Source: Bacillota bacterium | GTDB taxonomy: Bacteria > Bacillota > Clostridia > Acetivibrionales > DSM-1351 | Assembly: GCA_023400235.1 (NCBI GenBank) | Contig: JAEXFI010000041.1 | Location: 77,346 to 141,345 of the forward strand | DNA: 64,000 nt | Direction of reading: 5' to 3' | Shown: one piece after another, positions 42,630-51,676 of the stretch | Numbering within the stretch: position 1 is the stretch's first letter | How the letters are laid out: every line of letters begins with the position of its first letter | Position numbers and translations under genes: made by a program | Notes under the pieces: generated by a model | What the model saw: only the letters and a program-made list of their open reading frames with translations | Database searches by the model: none | Told to the model about the DNA's origin: nothing

Positions 42630-43844
42630 TCAAGGATTTAATTTTCGTTTCCTTCCCACCGTCTTACCATATATATAATTGCAGAAATTATATATCCGCT
42701 TTGATTCCTTTGTAAGCAATGGCGCAACTATAGCCAGAATCAGTACATAAATTACCACAAAAGATTGCAGTACCGGCATAAGGCCGCCAGCCTTTCCCAT
42801 ATTGGCCATGATTATTGAAAATTCACCTCTTGCGGAGAGCGTAAAGCCCACATTGGCTGAAGCGTGACTGGATATTTTAGATAAACGACCTGAGAACATT
42901 CCAGCCGCAATATTTCCGATAATGGTGAGAATTGCTGCTATGACAGCCATTAACACTCCTCCTCCAAGGGATAGAGGATCAATGGTAAGACCGAAATTGA
43001 AAAAGAATATTGCCCCGAAGAAATCCCTGAAGGGCAGAATATTGTGCTCAATCTTTTTTGCATGTGTAGATTCGGCCATGACCAATCCCACAAGCAGGGC
43101 TCCTATGGCCTCCGCAACATGGAGAGTTTCAGAAAAGCCGGCTACCACAAACAACACGCCTATGACCACCAGCAGGAACAGCTCTGCCGAAGGTATGTCA
43201 AGTAATTTATCAATCGCTTTTATAACCCTCTTGCCTACTATAAGTATTGCCAGTATAAAGAACAGCGCGGTAAGCGATGTTGCAAGCACCCCCCATATAG
43301 ACTTTGAACCGCTTAGCAGCAGTCCTGATAATATTGAGATGTGTATTGCAATAAACAGATCATCAAACATTATCATGCCCATTATTACTTCCGTCTCAGG
43401 GTTTGCTGTGCGCTTGAGATCAATAAGCACCTTTGCTACTATTGCAGTGGAAGAACTTGTCATAATACCGCACACTACCAAGATCTCCTTAAAAGGCAAG
43501 CCCATCATCCATCCAAGCAGCAACCCGGAGGAGAAATTGATGAGAACATAAAAGGAACCTCCTATAAATACCGTCTTTCCAGACTTTATAAGTCGTGTTA
43601 CAGAGAACTCAAGTCCTAAATAAAACAACAGAAACAATACGCCCAACCGACCCATAAAATTAATAAAGGTGGAGCTTTCAATAAATCTTAAATCTATAAT
43701 TCCAAAACGTGGGGCGTGCGGCCCAACAGCCATCCCTATCAATATATAAAAAGGGATGACTGAAAAATTGAGCTTGTTAGATAAAAACCCCACTATGGCA
43801 ATTAATGTAATCGCCACACCGATTTCAAAAACTAATATATCCAT
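42630..43844 (-). CDS. khtU: K+/H+ antiporter membrane subunit KhtU (CPA2 family)
   Basis: 404 residues with about 12 membrane helices, Kef/CPA2 family (FEIGVAITLIAIVGFLSNKL, GLEFSVTRL, FFNFGLTIDPLSLG, GFTLSARGEFSIIMANMG). No TrkA-N domain is attached; the regulatory protein is the separate upstream khtT. Likely expels K+ for H+ under alkaline or high-K+ stress. Start ATG 43844 with SD AGGAGG. Confidence 0.85.
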   Translation of the reverse strand: MDILVFEIGVAITLIAIVGFLSNKLNFSVIPFYILIGMAVGPHAPRFGIIDLRFIESSTFINFMGRLGVLFLLFYLGLEFSVTRLIKSGKTVFIGGSFYVLINFSSGLLLGWMMGLPFKEILVVCGIMTSSSTAIVAKVLIDLKRTANPETEVIMGMIMFDDLFIAIHISILSGLLLSGSKSIWGVLATSLTALFFILAILIVGKRVIKAIDKLLDIPSAELFLLVVIGVLFVVAGFSETLHVAEAIGALLVGLVMAESTHAKKIEHNILPFRDFFGAIFFFNFGLTIDPLSLGGGVLMAVIAAILTIIGNIAAGMFSGRLSKISSHASANVGFTLSARGEFSIIMANMGKAGGLMPVLQSFVVIYVLILAIVAPLLTKESKRIYNFCNYIYGKTVGRKRKLNP

Positions 43845-43869
43845 TCTACCTCCTAATTTTGTTACATTT

Positions 43870-44364
43870 TCATATCTGTCCTCCAAACAGGTAGTTTTTG
43901 AGCATCTTCAGATGTTTTCTCTCACCGATGACAACAATAGTTGATTCCGGCAAAAACTTATAATCCACCCCTGGATTTATATGCTTGCCGTGACCTTTCT
44001 CAACAGCAGCGATTATAGATGCCCCCGTCTTTTTACGTACCTGCATTTCCCCAATAGATCTGCCTACACAGTAGGACCCGGACTCTATCTTATACCATTC
44101 AATTATCAGATCATCCAAAGCAACATCAACCGTTTCCAGCGCCTTTGGCTTATACGCAAGCCCCCCGATAATTGCGGCTACATATCTTGCTTCATTATCA
44201 TCCAAGGTTATCATTGACACACTGTCCTCAGGCTGGTCGTGATAAAAGTGATACAATTCTCTTCGTCCATCATCATGTACTACAATGACCAGCTTATTGC
44301 CTTCGCGAACCTCTACCTCGAACTTTCTTCCGATATTCGGTAAATCAGATTCTCTAATAGTCAT
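43870..44364 (-). CDS. khtT: KhtT, RCK_C-domain regulator of the K+/H+ antiporter
   Basis: 164 residues, the KhtT length. N-terminal domain (about 1-75) and C-terminal RCK_C (about 80-164: ALDDLIIEWYKIESGSYCVGRSIGEMQVRKKTGASI…FLPESTIVVIGE). In Bacillus KhtT gates KhtU and binds c-di-AMP. Encoded 25 bp upstream of khtU. Spans a promoter with inverted operator-like arms. Confidence 0.85.
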   Translation of the reverse strand: MTIRESDLPNIGRKFEVEVREGNKLVIVVHDDGRRELYHFYHDQPEDSVSMITLDDNEARYVAAIIGGLAYKPKALETVDVALDDLIIEWYKIESGSYCVGRSIGEMQVRKKTGASIIAAVEKGHGKHINPGVDYKFLPESTIVVIGERKHLKMLKNYLFGGQI

Positions 44365-44408
44365 AATTTAAATACCTCCGTTTTGAGTATAGACAATAGA
44401 AGTATACT

Positions 44409-44454
44409 GCGGTCAAAAATCATTATATATATCCTAACATCTCATTCTGACCGC
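44409..44454 (-). promoter_or_regulatory. Inverted repeat around the khtTU promoter region
   Basis: Perfect 7-bp arms GCGGTCA (44409-44415) and TGACCGC (44448-44454), 32 bp apart, bracketing the minus-strand -10-like TATAAT in an AT-rich centre. Looks like a looping or cooperative operator pair; no regulator identified. No c-di-AMP riboswitch was recognised upstream. Confidence 0.4.
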
Positions 44455-44710
44455 TATTCTATTCATTTTTGGTTTTATGCCGTCTTTTGACAAACATATG
44501 TTCACCCCCTTCCAGATATGGCACTATTACATGTCTTTTCTGTACGCGTGTGGACACAGACAAAATATGATGTACTTTTGACTTTAATTAATAACAGATA
44601 TTATGATCTGATAAAAGAAAATTACTAGAATTCTAGAAGTATCTTAAGCTTATTTTAACCGATTTAAGGCAAAATTTCAACAATTAATTTTGTTTTTTCA
44701 ATGCTAATGT

Positions 44711-44760
44711 TTAAATCTCGCTTTATCTCGTTATATCTCTGTTTATCTCTCATTATCGCA
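44711..44760. repeat. Tandem decamers in the khtTU-yabE gap
   Basis: Four consecutive 10-bp units with core T(T/A)(A/T)ATCTC (TTAAATCTCG, CTTTATCTCG, TTATATCTCT, GTTTATCTCT) and a degenerate fifth (CATTATCGCA). One unit per helical turn puts the same face of DNA forward each time, as in iterons or multi-site operators. The surrounding gap (44365-44901) has no gene; it also holds GGCTGAT / ATCAGCC (44807-44837), a possible weak terminator for yabE, and arms TTACGTAC / GTACGTAA at about 44870-44916. Confidence 0.6.
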
Positions 44761-44901
44761 AATGTGATTTTCTCAAAATAGACTACTCGGGAAATAAACC
44801 TTCAAGAAAATAGGCTGATCCGAATAATCGAATCAGCCCTAACAGTCCCTTTAATACTTATTTTCGCTTACGTACATTAAATTAATAACCGTATAAAATA
44901 A

Positions 44902-46014
44902 TCAATTAAGTACGTAAACCTTTACTTTCTTGACTCCCCAGGCGCTAACAGCACTGCTGGTCTCAAGATACACATCTATCTTGTTTCCCTTTATTGCTCC
45001 TCCCACATCAGCCGCAACTGCATATCCATAGTCAGCCGCAACCCCGGGAAGCTCAACATAAACTCTGGTTCCCAGTGGGATAACGCGCGGGTCTACTGCT
45101 ATAATACCTTTTCTTACTCTTGCACCGGTGGCAGTAATACCAAACCCGGGATCTCCCGGATGCTTTCCGGTGTCTTCAAAAGAAGCCGTATATGAGGTGG
45201 CCCTCATATTTATAACCTTGGAATACCTTAATGTCTCGCCTCTGGATGTCTTGTAGTTTAAAACCGTACCTACTTCAACAATTTTGTCCAACGGATTTGT
45301 TGCAACAATATCCTTGACCAATTGTTTAGCAATCTGTTTTCCATTCTCATAAACTACCGTATATGTTTTTTGTCGAATGCCTTCTTTTCCTTCTCTGACT
45401 GTATTTTTTAATCCTTTGTCCAATCTGTTGTTGTCTTTAGTAATTGTCTTATATGGTATGGTTATGGCTTCGGTGACTGTCTTTTCATCTACACGGATTA
45501 TCGAAATGTTCATATCTGGTACAATTTTGTCTCCCATTTGAGACCCGACGAGCTTGTCATCCCCATCGACGCCTATGGCGTTGTCGCTTAGTACCTCTTT
45601 GACAGTATCCTTATACGTTTTAATTTCCAGCTCTTTCCCATCCACATTGATTATTACAGGTACCGCTCTCTTTATATTTATCCGGTTCTCCTGTATTCTT
45701 GCAAGCTTCGAGTCAAACGGCACACTGATATAATCTTCAACTGCCACGGTTACGCCTGTCTGCTCCAGTACTTCTCTTACTGTTGCTTTCATTGTCTCTA
45801 CTGCAATTTCACGTCCATTGTCGTTGATTACCACGTGTCTTTTCAACCCATTAAAAACAAAGACACCTGCAGTAACGGATATAACAACGGCAATACATAT
45901 AATTGCAATATCCAATGTTCTGATTTTGAATAAATTCCCGTGTTCCTTCCTTCCGAAATTACGGAAATTCATTTGTGAAAAATACCTTTTAATATTCTTC
46001 GCAATCGGTATCAT
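44902..46014 (-). CDS. yabE: YabE-like protein: DUF348, G5 and 3D domains
   Basis: About 370 residues, secreted or membrane-anchored cell-wall enzyme of the resuscitation-promoting-factor-like/3D family (probable peptidoglycan lytic activity). N-terminal anchor at about 38-60 (IAIICIAVVISVTAGVFVF), three DUF348 repeats (about 65-220), G5 domain (about 225-290) and C-terminal 3D domain with the Asp pattern in MRATSYTASFEDTG, ITATGARVRKGIIAVDP and DVGGAIKGNKIDVYL. Start ATG 46014 with AGGAGG; own promoter at 46058-46086. Follows the Bacillus yabD-yabE order. Confidence 0.9.
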   Translation of the reverse strand: MIPIAKNIKRYFSQMNFRNFGRKEHGNLFKIRTLDIAIICIAVVISVTAGVFVFNGLKRHVVINDNGREIAVETMKATVREVLEQTGVTVAVEDYISVPFDSKLARIQENRINIKRAVPVIINVDGKELEIKTYKDTVKEVLSDNAIGVDGDDKLVGSQMGDKIVPDMNISIIRVDEKTVTEAITIPYKTITKDNNRLDKGLKNTVREGKEGIRQKTYTVVYENGKQIAKQLVKDIVATNPLDKIVEVGTVLNYKTSRGETLRYSKVINMRATSYTASFEDTGKHPGDPGFGITATGARVRKGIIAVDPRVIPLGTRVYVELPGVAADYGYAVAADVGGAIKGNKIDVYLETSSAVSAWGVKKVKVYVLN

Positions 46015-46057
46015 AAATACTAACCTCCTGTTAGAAATATTCAAAGGGACTGTGACT

Positions 46058-46086
46058 ATTTTATTCTAAGCGGTTTATTTTGTCAA
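46058..46086 (-). promoter_or_regulatory. yabE promoter
   Basis: Minus strand TTGACA (46086-46081), 17-bp spacer, TAAAAT (46063-46058). Confidence 0.7.
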
Positions 46087-46209
46087 ATGTATTGCCTAGA
46101 AAATGGTTAGTTTTTTCCAATTCAATCCCTCATTAGCAATTATTAACTGGATTTTAGTATATTATTCTTTACCTGTATTTATTACACAATAAAAGCTTGA
46201 AACCCTTAC

Positions 46210-46923
46210 TCAGGGCTTATCCGACAACTGGGTAATACGCCATTCGCCCGCTGCTGCATCAAACTGCATGGTCAAATATTTAATATTTTCTCCCTGCTTA
46301 TATAGCACTTTTGGAACCTCCTCCATGCCTGCATTGGGGGATTCCGGCTTATCCACCTGGAAAACTGCTTCAAACTGGATTTTTGCAAGATGTTCTGCAT
46401 CGGTCATATCGGTGTATATTTTGAAAGCTTTTAGATCAATTGATTTTATTTCATTTTGATAATTTGATTTAAAGATGTTGGGGCTGCTTAATATTTCATC
46501 ATTTGACAGTATGCTTATATAGGTCTGAGCAGTTTTAAAGTTTTTTGAATTTACCGCATCTGCCCATTTCTTGACGATTGCCTGGAAGGGTTCCACATTC
46601 AGATTTTTTTTCAGCATCAGTATGATATCTCTTTTATCGGACAGCTCCTGCTTGATTTGCTGATTTTCCGAGGTGAGCAGATAATTGGTGTTCTTAATGC
46701 GAGAATTTTCCTCTGTGAGAGAAGCCAGCTTTTCAGCAAGCTCCTTGTTTTGCTTATCAAGGGTATTAATCTTCTCCCCCAGAGTGTCAATACTCAGGTT
46801 TTTTGAATTGCTCAGATCCTGAAAATTTTCAAGCTGTTTTTCTCTGTCCCACAGCAGATAATTGAATGAAATAAGTATTGATATCAGAAATACAAACACA
46901 ACAATAATAATAAACTTTTTCAT
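46210..46923 (-). CDS. Unknown membrane-anchored coiled-coil protein
   Basis: 237 residues, not recognised. N-terminal anchor (about 2-22, FIIIVVFVFLISILISFNYL), a long coiled coil (about 25-100, heptads rich in Leu, Lys, Glu, Asn), then a globular domain (about 105-237; VEPFQAIVKKWADAVNSKNF… ending EWRITQLSDKP) whose layout is like NTF2/DUF4878-type ligand domains. Probably extracytoplasmic. The start at 46923 is the ATG that ends repeat copy B. Between tatD and yabE. Confidence 0.75.
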   Translation of the reverse strand: MKKFIIIVVFVFLISILISFNYLLWDREKQLENFQDLSNSKNLSIDTLGEKINTLDKQNKELAEKLASLTEENSRIKNTNYLLTSENQQIKQELSDKRDIILMLKKNLNVEPFQAIVKKWADAVNSKNFKTAQTYISILSNDEILSSPNIFKSNYQNEIKSIDLKAFKIYTDMTDAEHLAKIQFEAVFQVDKPESPNAGMEEVPKVLYKQGENIKYLTMQFDAAAGEWRITQLSDKP

Positions 46924-47030
46924 AATTATTTCCATGCCTCCACTTCGCACATAACTCCATGAAAGTCATAGCATGGAATCGGTGCCACACTTTTATCTGC
47001 TTCAAAATTTCTTTCAACCTTACTCTCCTT
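46921..47030 (-). repeat. Leader-type repeat, copy B, abutting the unknown coiled-coil gene
   Basis: The most divergent of the three copies. The stem is 8 bp (TTCCATGC / GCATGGAA) and the purine-rich beginning reads AAGGAGAGTAAGG. Differences from copies A and C are scattered single bases without clear codon bias. A TTG-started frame in the repeat runs through the downstream start codon for 62 codons in another frame, so overlapping translation is possible. Confidence 0.85.
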
Positions 47031-47053
47031 GAGAACCAATTAAGACTTATTGT

Positions 47054-47821
47054 TTATTTCAATCCGAATACAGTTTTTGCATTCTTCAGTGTTGTCTCGG
47101 CAACCTCCGACTCACTTATCCCCTTGATTTCAGCAATTTTCCGGATAACATGAACCAAGTAGCCCGAATTGTTCCTTTTTCCCCTGTAAGGCTCAGGTGA
47201 AAGATAGGGGCAGTCAGTTTCAACCAGAAGCTTTTCAAGCGGCACAGCTTCCACGACCTCAACAGTTTTCCTGGCATTTTTAAAAGTGACAGGTCCCCCA
47301 ATGGCAATATACAGATTCAACTTGAGCATATCCATCGCCATCTGGGCACTTCCGGAAAAGCAATGAAATATTCCGCCCACCTGCCGGACCTCAGTCTTTT
47401 TTAATATATTCACAGTATCTTCATGGGCATCCCTGTCATGAATAATTATAGGCAGCTTCAGCTCTCCGGCCAGCTCTATCTGCCTCTGGAACCAATACCT
47501 CTGGATATCCCTGGGAGAATTGTCATAATAATAATCCAGCCCGATTTCGCCTATTGCCACAACCTTCTGATGCTGGGACAAAAGCCTGATTTTGCTTATA
47601 ATATCCTCATTCATTTTTTCAGCATCGTGAGGATGTATACCCAACGCAGCATAGACAAAGGGGTATTTCTCCGCCAGCTCTATGGTTTTGTCCAGAGATT
47701 CGGGACTGGCGCTGGCATTTAAAATATATGCTATTCCATCCTGATGAAGCTGCTTCAACAAGGCGTCTCTGTCCTCGTCGAAGCGTTCATCATCATAATG
47801 TGCATGTGTATCAAAGATCAA
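47054..47821 (-). CDS. tatD: TatD-family metal-dependent DNase
   Basis: 255 residues, TIM-barrel hydrolase. Metal ligands: DTHAHYDDERF, GEIGLDYYYD, IIHDRDAH, HCFSGS, VETDCPYLSP. Acts on 3'-5' DNA/RNA ends in related species. Start 12 bp after metG's stop; same transcript likely. Confidence 0.95.
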   Translation of the reverse strand: MIFDTHAHYDDERFDEDRDALLKQLHQDGIAYILNASASPESLDKTIELAEKYPFVYAALGIHPHDAEKMNEDIISKIRLLSQHQKVVAIGEIGLDYYYDNSPRDIQRYWFQRQIELAGELKLPIIIHDRDAHEDTVNILKKTEVRQVGGIFHCFSGSAQMAMDMLKLNLYIAIGGPVTFKNARKTVEVVEAVPLEKLLVETDCPYLSPEPYRGKRNNSGYLVHVIRKIAEIKGISESEVAETTLKNAKTVFGLK

Positions 47822-47832
47822 TTTAAAGCCCC

Positions 47833-49836
47833 CTATCCAACCCTGATTCCGGTTGGCATATCCTTGTCAATAGTCACCAGTGACAGTCCATTTTCGTCGG
47901 AAGCAGCCAGTATCATGCCCTGAGATTCTATACCTCTCAGCTTTGCAGGCTTAAGGTTGGCTACCAGTATCAGAGTCTTTCCCACCATTTCTTCCGGTGT
48001 ATAGTATTTTGCTATTCCAGACACAACCTGCCGGATCTCATCACCTACCTGCAGCTTCATTTTTAACAGCTTATCAGCCTTTTCAACCTTTTCAGCCTCC
48101 AGTACCTTTGCCACTCTGAGATCAACCTTTGTAAAATCGTCTATTGTTATGAGGTTGGCATTGGTTTCATCCACGGCCTGTTCCCCTGCTTTATCCGTTT
48201 TAGCTGCCTTTTCTGTTTCCTTTGCTTTTACAGCATCTGCCGACTTTGCGGCTTCGGCAGCTTTTTCAGTCATTTTCTCTATCTCTTCAAGCTCTTTTTT
48301 CAAATCTATTCTTGGGAATATGACATCCCCCTTATTGACACATGCTCCAACAGGATAAATTCCCCATTCCTTGGCCTTATCCCACTCCACCAGACTCCTG
48401 TCCGCTATTCCAAGCTGGTTCCATATCTTTTCAGGAGTTTCAGGCATAAAAGGCTGAATAAGAATTGCAATAATTCTCAAGGTTTCGGCAAGATTGTACA
48501 TGACCTGCGCCAGTCTTTGGCTGTTTGCCTCATCCTTTGCCAGCACCCAGGGCATGGTTTCATCTATATATTTGTTAGTTCTGGATACGGCCTTCCATAT
48601 TTCCGCAAGTGCCGTACTAAACTGCAGCTTGTCCAGCAGTTCCTCTACTTTGGCAGGGGTTTCACCTACCAGCGTGATCAATTCTCTGTCAAAATCACCC
48701 TGTACCTTTTCTGCAGGCACCGAACCCCCAAAATACTTATCTATCATTGCAACAGTCCTGCTTACCAGATTTCCCAGGTCATTTGCAAGATCTGAATTTA
48801 TCCTGTTAATCAAGGCTTCATTTGAGAATACTCCATCCGAACCAAAGGGAACCTCTCTAAGCAAAAAATATCTGATGGCATCCAGTCCATACTTGTCCAC
48901 CAATATCTGAGGGTCAACCACATTGCCCTTGGATTTGGACATCTTGCCGCCTTCCAGCAGCAGCCAGCCATGACCATATACCTGTTTTGGCAAAGGCAAA
49001 TCAAGAGCCATAAGCATTGCAGGCCATATGATAGTGTGGAATCTTACGATTTCCTTGCCTACCAGATGAACATCTGCAGGCCAGTATTTTTTAAACAGTG
49101 AATCCTCCTGTGCAGAGTAGCCCAAAGCCGTAATATAATTTGACAGGGCATCTATCCATACATATACCACATGCTTGTCGTCAAAGGAAACAGGTACTCC
49201 CCAGTTGAAGGTGGTTCTTGACACTGCTATATCCTCAAGTCCCGGCCTCAGGAAGTTGTTCAGCATCTCGTTCTGCCTGGACACAGGCTGGATGAATTCC
49301 GGGTTTTCTTCAATGTGCTTTATCAATCTGTCCTGATACTTTGACAGTCCGAAGAAATAGCTTTCTTCCTTCGTAAGCTCCACTTCCCGGCCGCAGTCCG
49401 GACATTTTCCGTCTGCCAGCTGGGTCTTTGTCCAAAAGGACTCGCAAGGAGTGCAATACCAGCCTTCGTACTCACTCTTGTAAATATCCCCCTGCTCATA
49501 AAGCCTTTTAAATATTTTTTGAACTGCTTCGACATGCTCCACATCGGTGGTCCTGATAAAACTGTCGTTGGTAATCTTCATAAGTTTCCAAAGGTCCTTG
49601 ATGCCTGAGACAATTTCGTCCACATACTGCTTTGGTGTTATTCCCTTTTCTTCGGCTTTTCTCTGTATTTTTTGACCGTGTTCATCGGTTCCCGTCAAAA
49701 ACATTACGTCATAGCCTTTTAATCTTTTATATCTGGAAACAGCGTCAGCAGCAACTGTTGTATATGAATGTCCTATATGCAGTTTTCCGCTTGGATAATA
49801 AATGGGTGTTGAGATATAATAAGTTTTTTTAGACAT
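47833..49836 (-). CDS. metG: Methionyl-tRNA synthetase
   Basis: 667 residues, with catalytic HIGH-type STPIYYPSGKLHIGHSY, zinc knuckle CTPCESFW…CPDCG, KMSKS in LEGGKMSKSKGNVVD, and a C-terminal EMAP/OB tRNA-binding domain (about 565-667: DFTKVDLRVAKVLEAEKVEKADKLLKM). An Ala/Lys/Glu-rich linker (about 510-555) joins them. SD GGAGG. No T-box leader seen in the 210-bp upstream gap, only a hairpin TAGTAGT / ACTACTA (49945-49965). Confidence 0.97.
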   Translation of the reverse strand: MSKKTYYISTPIYYPSGKLHIGHSYTTVAADAVSRYKRLKGYDVMFLTGTDEHGQKIQRKAEEKGITPKQYVDEIVSGIKDLWKLMKITNDSFIRTTDVEHVEAVQKIFKRLYEQGDIYKSEYEGWYCTPCESFWTKTQLADGKCPDCGREVELTKEESYFFGLSKYQDRLIKHIEENPEFIQPVSRQNEMLNNFLRPGLEDIAVSRTTFNWGVPVSFDDKHVVYVWIDALSNYITALGYSAQEDSLFKKYWPADVHLVGKEIVRFHTIIWPAMLMALDLPLPKQVYGHGWLLLEGGKMSKSKGNVVDPQILVDKYGLDAIRYFLLREVPFGSDGVFSNEALINRINSDLANDLGNLVSRTVAMIDKYFGGSVPAEKVQGDFDRELITLVGETPAKVEELLDKLQFSTALAEIWKAVSRTNKYIDETMPWVLAKDEANSQRLAQVMYNLAETLRIIAILIQPFMPETPEKIWNQLGIADRSLVEWDKAKEWGIYPVGACVNKGDVIFPRIDLKKELEEIEKMTEKAAEAAKSADAVKAKETEKAAKTDKAGEQAVDETNANLITIDDFTKVDLRVAKVLEAEKVEKADKLLKMKLQVGDEIRQVVSGIAKYYTPEEMVGKTLILVANLKPAKLRGIESQGMILAASDENGLSLVTIDKDMPTGIRVG

Positions 49837-50049
49837 GGTTCCTCCTCGTTTGCTACTATTTGCAATATATGCAATAATAAATAATAAATTTTACAATATA
49901 TAATTTATATTAATTAATTGTTACCTAACATGGTATAATTTTATAGTAGTATTCATTACTACTATACATATTTGTTTTCGATTTTTCAAGGAGAATATTG
50001 AGGCAAACCGGAGACATTGGCAGAAAAGGACTGAAAGGGCCTCTTACCC

Positions 50050-51108
50050 ATGGTGAGTTTACTAAGAAGCTTAAGTTATTCTATAAAATACAATAAAATC
50101 ATATATCCTTCCATAGACAAGAAATTCAAGGAATACAGGACATATACAAAGCGGATACGCAAGCTGTCGGTGAAAGCCACCGCCCGGGAAGCTCTGGATA
50201 AAAGCAGGTTTGATGCCGCTGTTTCATCCATATGCCTTTTGTATGACAAGGTCAATATGGAGCTGGCAGCGGAGGTATTGTTTTCCTTTGATGCCATCGT
50301 CCAATACCTGAATTCTATCTGTCTCAGGTCCTACACAGGTACCGAGCCCTTTCTGAAGCTCATATTTTCCTCCTTAAGGGATGCTTTGAACCTGCGTACC
50401 GATGCCTATGAAAACTACTTTACATTTTTTCCTTCCAAGGACGATGACGGCTATCTGACAATACTGGTGGAAAAATGCCGACAAAAAGTACTCCTGCTGC
50501 CGTCCTATAATGTAATCCGGGACCATTTGGCTGCTTTTATTTCACTGTTCATAGATTTGCAGGTTACGAAGTTTTCATCGGATGATAATGCCAAAGAGGT
50601 AAATCTCATAAATTGGAGTACTGCCCATGGACAAAAGTATTCGGAGCTTTCCTGCTGGGAATACTGCATGGCTGTGGACTCCACCCTGAGCATCCGGCTG
50701 CTGCTGGCCATGGCCACGGATCCGGAACTTTCCGAGCAAAAGGCAGAAAACCTCAACAGTACTTTTTTTCCCTGGATTTGCTGCATACAGAAAATCCTTG
50801 AGGGCTATATCAGCTATAATGATGATTTATTCTCAGGAAACATAAATTATGATTTTTATTATGAAAATCTTAAAGAGTATGAAAACAGGATAATTTTCTT
50901 TACGAACAGGGCCTTAAAATTCAAGACCGGGCAATGGAGCCGTACCCGTACGGCGGTGAAATTACTGCTGGGTATTTATATTACTCATCCCAAGGCCAGC
51001 GAGGGCATGAACAGCATTACAAGCAAGGCACTTTTAAAAGCCGGAGGCAGGGGAATGTTTTTTTACACCTGGGCCCTCAAGCTGCTGCGCTCAAAAATAT
51101 ACCTCTAG
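50050..51108 (+). CDS. ytpB: YtpB-like tetraprenyl-beta-curcumene synthase (DUF2600)
   Basis: 352 residues of the DUF2600 family. In Bacillus YtpB cyclises C35 tetraprenyl diphosphate to tetraprenyl-beta-curcumene for sesquarterpene lipids. Family text: FDAIVQYLNSICLRS, KDDDGYLTILVEKCR, AVDSTLSIRLL, FFPWICCIQKILEGYISYNDD, VKLLLGIYI. It is the only plus-strand gene in a minus-strand block apart from abrB, divergent from metG. Next gene spmB converges. No prenyltransferase neighbour seen. Confidence 0.8.
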   Translation: MVSLLRSLSYSIKYNKIIYPSIDKKFKEYRTYTKRIRKLSVKATAREALDKSRFDAAVSSICLLYDKVNMELAAEVLFSFDAIVQYLNSICLRSYTGTEPFLKLIFSSLRDALNLRTDAYENYFTFFPSKDDDGYLTILVEKCRQKVLLLPSYNVIRDHLAAFISLFIDLQVTKFSSDDNAKEVNLINWSTAHGQKYSELSCWEYCMAVDSTLSIRLLLAMATDPELSEQKAENLNSTFFPWICCIQKILEGYISYNDDLFSGNINYDFYYENLKEYENRIIFFTNRALKFKTGQWSRTRTAVKLLLGIYITHPKASEGMNSITSKALLKAGGRGMFFYTWALKLLRSKIYL

Positions 51109-51136
51109 CAGTGTATTTTAATTTTGCAGGCCACGA

Positions 51137-51667
51137 TTACCCGAAAATGAACCTGCATGCCCAGAGTGACGCAATAACGCTTATTATGTCGGCCATTATT
51201 GCCGCTAACAGGGTATACCTGATATTTTTCACACCCACAGAGCCATAGTAGACCGCAAGTGTATAGAAGATGGTTTCTGTGGACCCCATCATTGTGGCAG
51301 CCACACGGCCTTCATAGGTATCTGGACCGAAGGCCTTTATAATATCGGTTACAAATGCAAAGGAAGCACTTCCGGAAATAGGTCTCAAAAGCGCAAGCGG
51401 CGCTACTTCCGGCGGCATTCCCAGCAAATCGATCACCGGACGCAGCAGGAAGGTGAGAATTTCAAGAGCCCCGGAGGCTTTGAAAACTCCAACCGCCACC
51501 AGCAGACCTACCAGGGACGGCATTATTTTGATTACGGTATCTATGCCCTCCTTAGCCCCATCTATGAACAGTTCAAAGGACTTTAGCTTTTTTAAAGCTG
51601 CCGCACACAATATTACTATAAATATTGCAGGGATTGCATAATCAGAGATGTGTCTTATTACTCCCAT
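51137..51667 (-). CDS. spmB: Spore maturation protein SpmB
   Basis: 176-residue membrane protein (nucleoside-recognition/SpmB family, GATE-type) needed for spore core dehydration in Bacillus and Clostridium. Text: GVFKASGALEILTFLLRPVIDLLG, LLRPISGSASFAFVTDI, GSTETIFYTLAVYYGSVGV. Pairs with SpmA 9 bp upstream. Confidence 0.93.
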   Translation of the reverse strand: MGVIRHISDYAIPAIFIVILCAAALKKLKSFELFIDGAKEGIDTVIKIMPSLVGLLVAVGVFKASGALEILTFLLRPVIDLLGMPPEVAPLALLRPISGSASFAFVTDIIKAFGPDTYEGRVAATMMGSTETIFYTLAVYYGSVGVKNIRYTLLAAIMADIISVIASLWACRFIFG

Positions 51668-51676
51668 AGCCCACCT

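Noticed and set aside
44711..44760. CRISPR array
   Set aside because: Units are 10 bp with no spacers; no cas genes in the window.
44365..44901. c-di-AMP riboswitch upstream of khtTU
   Set aside because: No recognisable ydaO-type core; the gap has only direct and inverted repeats.
49837..50049. T-box leader for metG
   Set aside because: Only 210 bp, no T-box core sequence or antiterminator pairing seen.
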